Assembly (NCBI GenBank): GCA_963969595.1 | Contig: OZ018416.1 | Coordinates: 1,566,065-1,630,064 of the forward strand | Direction of reading: 5' to 3' | Length of the DNA: 64,000 bases | Origin: Neckera pumila | Taxonomy: Eukaryota > Streptophyta > Bryopsida > Hypnales > Neckeraceae | Shown here: positions 48,024 through 59,400 of the stretch, one piece after another | How the letters are laid out: every line of letters begins with the position of its first letter | Position numbering within the stretch: the first letter of the stretch is position 1 | Made by a program: the position numbers and the translations under genes | Notes under the pieces: model-generated | Databases searched by the model: none | What the model was told of the DNA's origin: nothing | Seen by the model: only the letters and a program-made list of their open reading frames with translations

Positions 48024-48345
48024 GATGCCGAGCAGCAGCGCCCCCGGGCCGGCTCCTCTGCAGCGCCTCTTCTTCTTCTCCTTCTCCTTCTTCTTCTGCT
48101 GCTTCTGCTGCGATGGCCGCCCTGCCTCGCAATGCTACCACCACCGCAGAGTTGATCTGAATTGGAGAAGGGATCCGCGAGCCGGCTGGAGGGCTTCCTG
48201 GCGAGAGTTGCGACAGGGATCAGAAACGTAACGACGAAGAAACATGAGGTGCGAGAGAGCGAAGGCAACGCCTGCACGGGAATGGAAACAGTCGGACAGG
48301 GCTGCAAAGGCGGGAGGAGCTTTGGGCCCGAAACCCTAATTTCGT
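48024..48345 (-). other. 5' leader of gene B
   Basis: Aligns with the gene A leader (5050-5406). Immediately upstream of the ATG the sense strand holds a (GAA/GAG)n purine run at about 48057-48112, longer than in A. Further upstream the blocks GGTAGCATTGCG, CTCATGTTTCTTCGTCGTT and AATTAGGGTTTCGGGCCC are shared. No TATA box was seen. Confidence 0.5.
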
Positions 48346-49241
48346 CAGTTGGGCTGCGTTCACACGGGACGGAGTCCCTGCGTTCTGATTCGTCGCTCTC
48401 GTGGGCCCTTGTACTTACTGTCCAGTCGGTCGGTTCCATGTAAGTAGTTTTTTTTGAATCGGAGGGATTTCCCAACTGTCTTCAGGGCCTAAGCTTAGCA
48501 TGGGATAGGCCCCAGAGAATGTGGTATTAAGTATAATGGGGGCTGGGAAGAGTAGGAAAAACAAAATTCATAACACAATCAGGCTTTTTTGGGGTTGTAC
48601 GTCACCTTGTTGGTTTCACTGCACAGGCCAATTTTTGGAGGGAAGACAATAGAGAGATCAGAATCTGCTGGGTTGCACAAATTTTTGCTCCAAATAAAAA
48701 ATACTTGGAGTCAATGGGAGCCAATTAGGAGGGTTGAATAAATAAATGTTCTAATTGTAGGACAACTATTGTAGAATCTAGCGAGTTGAGCAAATCTTCA
48801 CTCAAAATAAAAATGTTGGACCCAATAGGAGCCAATTAGAGGGATTGAAGAAATAAATGTTTTAACCGTAGGACATCTTGAAACCAGTAGGGGGGGGGGG
48901 GGGGGGGGGGGGGGGGGGAATTGACGGGTCATAGTGTGTTGTGAACCAATGGAAATGAAATTTGGAAATTGGTTGAATCTTGAAACTATTGTATAGGAGA
49001 TAATCAAATTAAATTTCTAAATTTTTTTTAAGCATAGTTCAAATAAGAGCCATAATTGGAGTAGATATATGAAAAATTAGTTGAATATGGGGAATGCAGC
49101 ATGGTTACCAATAAAGTTAAAAAAAAACTCCTTCTATTCTTTTTAAAATCATGACACTAAAATTCATTCAATAAGCGCAACACAATGATATATTATATTA
49201 TTTTGCATGTTTCTACTAGAAATACTTTAATATTTACTTGT
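48346..49241. other. Upstream flank of gene B: promoter zone, then repeats
   Basis: Mixed composition falling to AT-rich. An approximate two-copy repeat of period about 113 occupies 48670-48885 (AATAAAAA.., GGGAGCCAATTAG, AATAAATGTT). No gene on the other strand was found, so the promoter of B is probably not shared. Confidence 0.4.
48890..48918 (+). repeat. 29-base G homopolymer
   Basis: An uninterrupted run of G at the end of the two-copy repeat, about 870 bp upstream of the gene B start codon. It is G-quadruplex-capable on the plus strand. Confidence 0.9.
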
Positions 49242-50638
49242 TTAAGCCCTAAAGTCTCCAAATCCCCTCGGGACCATATGGGAATTTGGTTAGGCTCATA
49301 TAATCTCAATTTTTGGCAAGATTTTTTTTTAAATTTGAAGATAGGATAACACATTTGCCTTTCAAAAATATAATTTTTTTCAACTGGTGCCTAAAACAAA
49401 AGATACGCACCTTAAGTACAAAAATGGAGTTCATTAGGCAACAAAAATATATATGTTTAAAATAAAAAACTTTAAAACATTTGTTAACTTTAGATTATAT
49501 ATTTGTCTAAGATAAACAGCCTACGAGAGGCAAAAGATCCATCACAAATACCTACTAGAGAGAATGATCCATTAAAGTCTTGCATCATCTTATGACAGAA
49601 CTTTTTCAATAAATGAAATTTGGGTTGCATATTATAGTAGGTTGAGTTAGTAGCCACAATCAATGTCTTAAATGATGGTGATGGAATGATTCATGATTGC
49701 AATAGGAACATCTACCTCTTGAATATAAATTCATCAAAAGAAGTGATTTTTTAAGGCTTTTACATTGTGGCCATGGTAGGATATATTGTAAGTGCTTTAG
49801 GTAAGAAACATGACTAATATAGATACATTATTTTTTGGTTTTAGAATAGTCCAAAGATTTTTTTGGGCCAATTGGGCAACACACTTCAAAAATTCATAAT
49901 AAATTCATACTTTGTCAAAAAAAAATTCAATTACTCCCATTTGTCCCATTTGTCTTTATGTGGAAAAAAATTTCAACAATGCCAATAGGACAAATCAGTA
50001 ATTTTGCCTATCATTGTTGGAAACCTCTGATTCAATCTATGTGGACTAATGATGTAAAAGTTATAGAACTTCTTGGTTTGTGGGCAATCATTGCATCTTC
50101 TCAAAAAAATAATTGGTACGCTTCATTTTTTAACTCAATTTTAACAATTTTTAGAAAACAAAATCTTTTCGACTTTCAATTTGTTTATTAGGAAAATCTA
50201 TTGGGATTAGCGTGTTTCAATTCCATTTTAAAGCTATTAATGATTATTTTTTTCCTTTTTTCTCGTACCTACTTTTCTTTAACAATTTATAACAAATGAA
50301 AATTATGTTTTTTTCTTCAATTTTTTTCCTTACTTTCTCAACTCAATTATTTAACATGAAAAATTAGAAACTCAAAATCTTTAAGTTAAGAAGATCCACT
50401 ATCTTATAACTAGTCATGCAAGGTGAAAAAAAATTCTTCCCTTTAAATGCAAATATCATATAATCTACACGGTCAAAATTTATGAAATTTATTCCACGCA
50501 TTCGTTTATTATTTTGGTGCAAGATGCTACAATTAGATATGAGAAAGGCAATTTTAAAATTTTTTTGCTCTTTAAAATGGAAATGGTAATTTTGAATGGT
50601 TTTTGATGGAAAAAAGGCCTTCAAACTTTAAAAGTTAA
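49242..50638. mobile_element. TTAA-type element P7, about 1.4 kb, old and interrupted
   Basis: Starts TTAA-GCCCTAAAG and ends CTTTAAAAG-TTAA. The left subterminal box CCTCGGGACC and the right interior (TTTTGAATGGTTTTTGATGG) match P1. It is about 450 bp longer than P1; the extra part lies roughly between 49430 and 49868 and looks like a nested insertion bounded by GGCAAC boxes. A partial frame at 49958-50191 has no transposase signature. Confidence 0.55.
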
Positions 50639-51759
50639 TAGTTACAAGGAAAAGATGTAAGTACCTTCAATCTTTGCATTGAATTCGTTAAAATATTAGG
50701 ATTTTTTTTAAATAGATAAATGTGATACAATAAAAAAATTACATCTTCATTAATTGAGCACTTGTTTTTTTTAAATTTAAATTGTAGACATAAATGTAAT
50801 TTTCTTCTATGCTTGGATTTTTCCAATTATTTGAAAGGAAATTTGGTTTAACAAAATCTTGAATGTTGATTTTGCCTATTGACAATAATTTCCTAAAACT
50901 AATTACTATCTTAGAACAGTCGTGCAAGGTCTTGAGTCAAGTAATACCTCTTAGATGCTAGAATGTATGTACAAATTTGAACTTCACTTTCTATAAGAGC
51001 CTTATATTTACAAATAAGCAATTTGCCTAAGATGTTGTGCTTTACTCTACAAAACTGTCAAGTACACTCATATCAAATGTATTAGGTAGATGTTGGAAAC
51101 AAGAAGAAAGCAAAGGTCATTCTTGATTTTATCTTTCAACCTCTATAATGTACTCAAAAGTCAAGATTGGCAAAAAGTAATTCTCAAAATAGGTTTCGGG
51201 ATTCTTTCAAGAATTATATTTGCAAAAAAAAATTGTATAGTAAAAATAGAAAAATTTGAAAAAAATATCCCTATTTTAAGCATCTACCAAACTTATTTTC
51301 CTAGCTTTAATTAAATATTTTGTATAAAAAGCAAGCTTTAATGAGTGTATATGATATCTCTTATTGTACGCATGCAATGCTTGATTAGGTTGAAGATAAT
51401 ACTTGGACAAAATTAATTTAAGAATATTCTTGTCCTTCACATATTCAATGCTTTAAATAAAAGTTCAAATGAAAAGATATTGGATAAGCCTTAAATTGGG
51501 ACAACTCTAATTAATGGTATATTAAACAGAAATTGAGTTTGAGATATTCTCATCTCCAAAATCTTGAACAAGGAAGGATGTTATCCTATCACCAAGGTAA
51601 TAATTTATAAATTATTACATTTATGGATAGTCACATGTGTATGATTTGTTTCCACACTTTAGTAAAGTAATTTATCATAAACTTTAGTCCTTGATGCTTG
51701 CCTTGATGTTCATATTGAATGAATAACAAAGTCAATTACTTCTTGCATCCTGTACAGTC

Positions 51760-51798
<39 letters not shown>

Positions 51799-51942
51799 TT
51801 GTTGCAATAGATTTTTATACTTTTAGGTAATTATAAACTAACAATGTAAAATCCATTGATTGAATATTAACACATCAATTAGATTATGAACTCTAATTTA
51901 GACTATGAAATTAATCATCATCAAGATTTTAGTCTATTTATT
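50639..51942. other. AT-rich intergenic DNA with (TA)n
   Basis: No gene recognised. A (TA)n microsatellite is at about 51767-51791. Confidence 0.4.
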
Positions 51943-52137
51943 CACAACAAGAGAATGGGATGTTTTAAATGAGTTCTTAAATAATGACCTTTAAGGCAAT
52001 TTTCAACAAAATTTGACTAGAAACAATGTATTTCTAGTAAAATTTTGCTGAAAATTGCCTTATAGGTCATTACTTAAAATCTTATGTCTAGGACTATACT
52101 TTAAAACTCACTTAAAAGACCCCATTTTCTTGTAGTG
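51943..52137. mobile_element. CACTA-like foldback MITE (195 bp) with ATT target duplication
   Basis: The left end CACAACAAGAGAATGGG and right end CCCATTTTCTTGTAGTG are inverted repeats; the right end, read inward, is CACTACAAGAAAATGGG, the usual terminus of plant CACTA (En/Spm) elements. ATT flanks both sides (51940-51942 and 52138-52140), giving the expected 3-bp duplication. The inner part is a strong hairpin: TGACCTTTAAGGCAATTTTC pairs with GAAAATTGCCTTATAGGTCA around a very short loop. Confidence 0.8.
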
Positions 52138-53884
52138 ATTGAAAGAAAAAAAATAGAGTTTCCTTAGCCAATTGTTTTTTTACTAGAGACACATGGCCAT
52201 CACATATACATGTGGGGAAAAATTCATAGCATTTGGGTAATTATTGGAATGTTATGCATTTCAAATATCATATAATTTCTACATGTAATGCATGACGTAG
52301 AGGTATCTTAATACTCTAATCATTTTGACCTCATATATATTTCAATTGGCTTTGAGCTCAATTATTTAGAAACATTCACTAAACCAATTTTTTAATCCAA
52401 TCTATGACTTTAACTTTTCTAAATTTCAAAGACTAATTGCAATTGCAAGTTGGGTGAAACATTTTGTAATTAACATGAATTCTTTTAACCAAAATCCTAG
52501 GAATTTTTTAAAATTTCAAGGTGGTTTTTAATCATTAGGGGGTGAACTTTAGTAGAATACGTTCATTTCATCTTTTAGAAATTGTAAGCTTTGCAATTGT
52601 GTTCACTTATAAGTGATGACCAAAACAAAGACAACTTTTGAAGTACAAATCCTTCAACTATTTTCTTTTTGTTGCCCAACCTTTCATAGAATTTTTAGTA
52701 GGCAAATATTTTTTTGTTTTTATGTTGATAAAAAAGGTGTTTTCTTTGTGTGAATGTGTGTGTATTTAAAATTAAGATTGTTTCTTCAAAAAAATTCTAA
52801 TAAGGAAAGGGACCAAAAAAAGTTTGAACAAGTTTACTTATTTGCGTATTTGCACTTTTTGAATAACATCCAAGTCCTAGACCTTTTTTCAATGCTTTTT
52901 GGTAATATTCTTAATGAGTTGTGGATGTGTCATTTTCATATAAAAGATGCATTAACTTTTAATTCTCCATTCTTTCTTCTCGCTTAGTATTCCATTCACC
53001 GTCTCATATGGCTTGAAAGTCAAGATTATCCATTAAAATCCCAAATTCTATATATAAATTTCATTATCAGAGAATTTTTAAAAATAAAGTGTTTGGATTA
53101 TTGATTTAGTGTTAGTAAATAGAGAAGGTGAGTCCTAAAATTGAAATCTTTTGATTCACATTAAAAAAAACTAAGCAATATGCATATTTTTTTCCTTTTT
53201 GAAAATGAGGGAAGTTGGATATATTAAAAGATTGAAATTGAAGGATGTGTCAAGAATACAACAAAGCATCTTTCATGTCCAAATGAGTATCCAAAAGATA
53301 TAAACAATACAATTTTTTTGTATATAAAGGACGGAGGCAATATAATATTTTTTGATAAAAGAACAAGAATGCAAAAGAATAAATTCGGTTAAAGTTGTGC
53401 TATAATGCAACAAAAAATGAATATAATGAGATGAATGTAAGTAAAAGAATAAAACATAGGCCTCAAAAATGATTATTAAATTGAAACTTGGTATTGGTTA
53501 TTGGTTATTTAATGAATTTTTTTCTTAAAACATACAATTTAGCACTCACTTCCTATAGCTTTGTGATAGAAAAATAGAATTATCCCCAATGTAATTTTTA
53601 TATTTACAATAGTGATAACACTTCTAACCAATGGTGGAAGATCCCTTGCATGCTTAAAATATAAGAACATTGCAAGATTGTAGGAGTAGAAGAATCAATG
53701 AAACTAATTCAGCCCTTGCAATAACTTGTCCATATATTCTACATTTGTAGAGATATCTTCTATTTTTATACTTCAATTTTGAGATAGACCTTGTTATTTT
53801 ACAATACCATGGTCTTGGGCTTGGAATAAACATTATATTTCTTCTTGTATTTAAGTTAACTACACCTAAAACTGTCCCTTCTAG
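52138..53884. other. AT-rich intergenic DNA
   Basis: No gene or repeat recognised; short open frames only. Confidence 0.4.
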
Positions 53885-54177
53885 CATTAAGAAAAATTTT
53901 AGCCCTCAGCAAGGTCGCTAGTCTTGCACCCCTGTGGTGCAACTATAGAAAAAAAATTGAAAATTATAAAATTGAAATCTGATGTAGCTGCATTGGTGCC
54001 ATGTCGACGCTATTCATGCCACGTCAGCACTATGTCAGATTGAATTTTTTTTAAATATATATATATATTTTTTAAAGTGTTTTTTTTTTTTTTTTTTTTT
54101 TTTTCTCTAATTGCACCCCAGGGATGCTGAAAATAAAAAACTGGCAACCTTGTTGAAGGCTAAAGTTTTTCCTAATG
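53885..54177. mobile_element. MITE family B, copy 3 (293 bp)
   Basis: The left end CATTAAGAAAAATTTTAGCCC and right end GGCTAAAGTTTTTCCTAATG are inverted. The core includes (AT)n, a T run of more than 25 bases and TCTCTAATTGCACCCCA, the family B right-end box. It begins inside a minus-strand frame (53887-53654) that is not otherwise supported. Confidence 0.65.
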
Positions 54178-54445
54178 AATGTCTGCCTCTTACTGTTGAC
54201 CTAATTTTTGGATAGAAATTAAGCACGCAGTGTATCCAAAATGATGAGCAATAGATTGCAACAACAATGTGCAGTTAAGGATCATCTTTTTAAAGATAGG
54301 GGGCATTTATAGTATTCCGAAATAGGTGTCTTGATATTCCTCAAGACAATACTCCTCATCAAATTTCTTTCAAATTAGCTTCTTGCTATAAATATTATTA
54401 TCATTTTGTAGTGGCTTGTTGGATGTTGGATTCACATGAGTAACT

Positions 54446-55370
54446 TTAACCCCTAAAGGACCAAGGTTTTTTTTCTGCCAAAAAACACTCAAAACTGCCA
54501 TTTCTATAGCAAAGAGTAAAAAATTTGAAAAATATTTTTTTCCCACATCTAATTGTAGGATCTTACACCTAACTAGTATGAGAGTATGTGGAAAAAATTT
54601 CAGAATTTTTGACTGCACAGATTGCAAGATATCTACGTTTAAAGTGAAAAAAACAAGTTTTTCAGCACATTGTGGGACTAGATTTTTTGACTTTGAACAT
54701 TTTTAACTTTATTTTTTTGCACTATAGAGTGTTGAGCTTTTAATGTTTATACTGGAGAATTGAGTTGAGAATCTAGCCAAAAAAAAAAAGTTCAAAAAAA
54801 CTTAATTTTCATTATTAAAAAAATTGTTAAATAGAAGTAGGTACAAGATAGAAGGAAATCTAAAATATTTATTTATTTTAAGTGAGATTAAAATGCACTA
54901 ATCCCAATGGTGAGATTGTTCTAGCAAGTAAACTAAACCATGCAAAAAAAACAAATCTGAAAAATTTGAAAAATTGCATTCAGAAATGAATCCTACAAGT
55001 GTGTTTTTCAAAAAGATGCTCTAACTGCCCAAAAAACAAGAGTGTCCATAACTTTCTCATACAAAATCCAAATGAAATGAATCAAAGCTTTCTAGATAGA
55101 CAAAAATATAATCTATGAGAAAAAAAATACTTAAAAAAAAAAAAAAAACTGCAATTTTTTTTGCTGCCCGCCGTCCCTTGTTTTGAGCTTATTTGGTCAT
55201 AACTTTTGATCCCGAGCACCGATTGTGAAAAAATTTGTATTCCCATGAAGCTAATCAGCTTTTCTACCTCCAAAAAAAATTTCAAAAAATCAGAAGAAAA
55301 TTTCAGCCCGTAGATACCTGCCTGAAAACGCATTTGTCCCCCGAAGGGACAATGGTCCTTTAGGGGTTAA
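54446..55370. mobile_element. TTAA-flanked TIR element P8 (925 bp)
   Basis: Starts TTAA-CCCCTAAAGGACCAAGG and ends AATGGTCCTTTAGGGG-TTAA. It matches P6 closely along its length, including CAAAACTGCCATTTCTATAGC near the left end and the right subterminal palindrome TTGTCCC..AGGGACAA. No transposase frame is present. Confidence 0.8.
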
Positions 55371-56730
55371 TAAGCTCTTACAAACTTTGCCTTCAATAAA
55401 TTAAAACTAATTAGGACTAATATTATACCATTACTTACTTCTTGTTTTATCAGATGTGCCATTGCAACCAAATATTAAGGAAGAAATATCTAAATCTATG
55501 CATAAAAGGTGATGAATATAAATTTGGTCAAAATTACAGATATTAGGGTTATTTTTAATATGTAAACAAATACTTAAAACATAAATTTTGAAGAAAGCAA
55601 TTACCATTTCTTATAGAACTCTTGTAGCTTTTAAGAGACTTTCAAAGTCAATCCTTGAGAAAACCTAAGTATCTAACAAGTGCATTTTGGGACAATCTTT
55701 AGAAGGCTAAAAAATATTTTCTACAATCTTTTACTTAACCACAATTTGGTTGTAGTCAATTTGGTTGTATTCCATTATATACCAATATTATTCATTTCAA
55801 AATTTGACATGTGCATGGTTGATATATACTAGCACAAATAGGGTGAGAAGGCTTATTTTATAAGTTGCATATATGGTTTAAAATGTCAATCATTGTAAGT
55901 TTGTGACACCCAATTTTGAAATCCAATCCATTGTCTACAATTTAAGCACCTAATAGAATGGTTAGAGCATCTCCGCACCAATATTATGGAGAACCATTAT
56001 CTTAGGGAAATACATGGATATTGTTTTGTTGCAACAAATTCTTGTTTGTTTCACAGGTACAATACACTATTTTGTCTTCCAACCAACCGCAAGGCTCCTA
56101 GTGGCCAAAGCAAAAGGAAACTTCATCATTACTAATCCAATAACTATTTGTGAAAGTAAATATAGCTTGGATATATATGTTGTCCTCAACAAAATTGCAA
56201 TTTTTGTTGTGCCAAAGAGAATATTTTGGCAAGTCAAGCATTTATAATGCACTTTTCATCCAAAAAATACAGGATTGGGCTTGTTTGGTATACTACTTGC
56301 AATGCTTTGAGAGCATCCTTAGTCCAACCAATGTATTAGACCTCCAAACATATTTTTAACTTTTGTCTTGTACATAATAGAAGTTGGAATTTGTATCATT
56401 TGAAGCACAATCATCCAAAATTACTTTGAGTAGACGTAAAGTAACTAAAATTTAGACATAAGACGACCACTTCGATTGTGAATGCATCCCTTAAGCCTAG
56501 AAAGACAAGCCTATGGGCATTGATTTCAAGCCTTAGTGTCCATCACTCTAATTGTTGTCATTTTGCAATTAGATACAACAGAAAACATTTGTATCTATTT
56601 TAGAGGTGAAATCATATATCTACTACAAGTCTAAAAAATTTCAAGTTATTGTGAATTTTTTGAGAAACAAATGAAGAAATTTCTTATCAAATATAGAGCA
56701 TACTCAAAAATCTGAAATCTTAATCATTAA
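55371..56730. other. AT-rich intergenic DNA
   Basis: No gene recognised; the frames at 56014-56359 overlap on both strands and lack family features. Confidence 0.4.
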
Positions 56731-57100
56731 TGTGTATTATATTTTATAATATCATAATCTAAACCAAAGTTGCCATGTCATTCTAAAATTTGAAAGTCAA
56801 CAAACCATGGATATAGGCTCAAAGTTCATATTGGTATAAAATATTAAAACTTATAAATTTTTCAAAATTTCTAACTAGAATAGAAATTGCATTTGATTTT
56901 TTCCATAAGTTGGATTCAAATTCAAAAATATCATTTTTATTGCTAAAATTCACATCAAGAATATATAGGGAGAAATGGCCAAAATACACTACAAAGGTGA
57001 TCCGTGGATTAAGCATCTTCTTCTTTAGAAATTCAATAATACTATGATGAGGGAATTTGTAATACTATTCACTAAACATGCACTCGAGCAACTTCCAAAA
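56731..57100. repeat. Dispersed repeat R1, copy 2
   Basis: Counterpart of 13-376 in the same orientation; boxes CAACAAACCATGG, AAAATATCATTTTTA and AGAAATGGCCAAA are kept. Confidence 0.6.
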
Positions 57101-58173
57101 AAGCATTTTTTTTCAATACTACAATCTCATTTGAAGTCATTGATTGCATACTTAATGTCTATGGTGTTCTTCCAGGATTAACTAGCTATGTTGAGGTAGT
57201 CAATGTATGTGCACAATTTCTTGTCCCAATGCACAAAAACACCTTTTTCAGATTGTCTATAACCATATGTGAGAGCTTGTAATGACGACTTGTCTTTGTT
57301 TCATTCAATCAAAAGTTATCAAATATTATGCTTTGATACTATTCCTTGGCGCCCAAAGAACACTTTCTACTGGTAATATTATATTTTAGAGTATTATGGT
57401 ATTAAGAAATTCATACCGTTCTAAATTTAAAAAATTGGTAGTAGGCTTTCAGCTTGAAACTACAATAATTTAAACATTTTGAGGAAAATTTTATAGTTTT
57501 CAAACAAATTGGAAACTAAACTTTAGAAGCTTTATTTTGGAAATTTTATTACAAAGGACAAATTAATCTTTAATGCCAACTTAAGCTTTAGAAAATAAAA
57601 ATCCAAAAGTTCTAAAATGCAATTTGTGGGTTCTTCGCTTTTTTAGAAATAAAATCTCATTCAAAGTTAAAAAAAATCCTACGACAAAAAACTAACTCTA
57701 TTGTTTGAATAATATTGGTAATATTGAAATGACAAGACCTATCACCGATGGTATTTTGCCAAAAATAATCCAATTTTTGGATCAATAGGTGCATTCTTCA
57801 TTTTTACAATGCTTTAAAAGTCATCCATCAACTATTTTTTGGATAGTGTAGCATTAAAAGGTTAATAAAGATGCACACAAAAACTTGATGAAAATCATCG
57901 ATTTCTTGTGGTCTAGGAATATATGGAAGTTGCAAAGATGGTTTTAGTCTTTGTTGTCCTCGGCTAGGCTTTAACCCTATAAGAACTTGGAGGACAAAAA
58001 GAATAATCGGTGATTTTAGTGTTCAAGTAGAAACGAAAGTACACATATTTATCTAGCTAGAGGATATATAATTGGATGATTGGTGATCATAGTGATGTGC
58101 TAGTGATTTATAGATAATCACTTAGCTTGTATTTATTTTATTTTAGCTATGATGATGCAGATTGTTATTTTAA
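57101..58173. other. AT-rich intergenic DNA
   Basis: Nothing recognisable. Confidence 0.4.
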
Positions 58174-58518
58174 TTAATCCCTAAAGACTTTTGATGACTG
58201 CTTTGCTCTTTTGTTGATTTTTGGTAGGTTCTAGTAGCTCCATAATTTTCATTTGTTTTTTAAGGATATTCATGTAGCTTCTTTAAGGCATGATGTGTGT
58301 TGAAAGCTTTATTTCATGAGATTTGAGTAAGTTACAAATGCTATGAATGTTTGGACGTTTTTTTATATTTCTTTTTCCTTTATTCAATGTAAAGAAACAA
58401 GCAAAATATTTAAAAACAATTAGATAAATGAAAGTGGAAAATCTTTGTACATATGGAACACGCTTGAATTCACTCAAATATTATCCAAAATTTGAGTACT
58501 TGGGCATTAAGGGATTAA
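58174..58518. mobile_element. Short TTAA-type element P9 (345 bp)
   Basis: TTAA-TCCCTAAAGACTTTTG on the left, GCATTAAGGGA-TTAA on the right. The ends are weaker matches to the P family, and the interior shows no clear alignment, so this is either an internally deleted derivative or a coincidence. Confidence 0.4.
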
Positions 58519-58600
58519 TACCTACTAATCTAAAGCTAAAAATCATAGACAAAACTTAGTTGCCCTATAAAGTATGTCACTTTCACCATTTAAAACACAC

Positions 58601-59400
58601 TTTTTTTTTTTTTTTTGATAACAAATGGAAACCATTGTATTAAAAGATCTGGAGTAACCGCCAAGCCAAAGGCTGGACAAATGAAGAGCAAATGAGCAAC
58701 AAGTCAATGAAAACAAAGAATCCAATGAAGGAGCAGAGGGGAGGGCCCTCGTTACTTCAACTAATTGAGTAGCCAACCCTAGTACCTAAAACTACAATTT
58801 GAAGCCAAATATTAGTGAACCTAAACCAAGTTCTATCTGAATGTTGAGGCCGACGACGAGCGGTGAGCTCAGTCTTGAGTAAGGCCACCTGGCTTGAGTC
58901 AAGGAGAGCATTCTATAGTGATTTTTGGAGAAGAACAGTGAGCCAACGATCTTGCGCAAAAACCATGTAGTTACGTAAGATCCAGCAAAGCCAAAGGGCA
59001 ACCCCACGAATAAGTGACCATAATGTGCGGAATCTATTAAACATTTGAGGGATAGGTGTGTCAAATATACACTGGGTTGCATTAAATTTACTATGAGGGC
59101 CCAAGTCAGGGGATGCATAGTAAAAGTGGTGCATAATTGACAATGCATAATCCCAAATTTCTTGGGTCTAAAAGCACTAAAAAAATTTGTGGATTGGGAT
59201 TTCCATGGCTCTAAAATTGTAGCATTCACAAGATTGGTCAATACCAGAAGCAATTTGTGCCTATCGGGAGTTGACTGCTACGACATTGTGCCATATAGTC
59301 CATATGAATGCTGCATCCTTCTAGGGACATGCTTTCATCTAAATATCTCTCCATGGTGGGTGTGAGCTCCCAATTTGTCATTCAAGACTCGTAGATTTCT
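58601..59400 (-). pseudogene. 3' end of a LINE retrotransposon, with poly(A) tail
   Basis: On the minus strand, two overlapping frames read toward a 16-base A run (58616-58601 as T on plus), preceded by TTTGTTATC as in plant LINE tails. The frame 59143-58913 includes FRTLWSLIRGVALWLCWILR and NYMVFAQDRW, which resembles the region after the reverse transcriptase (zinc-binding RVT / RNase H-like area) in plant LINE ORF2. The reading shifts frame and carries stops, and no RT catalytic motif (YxDD) lies in this piece. It is a 5'-truncated, decayed copy. Confidence 0.55.
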
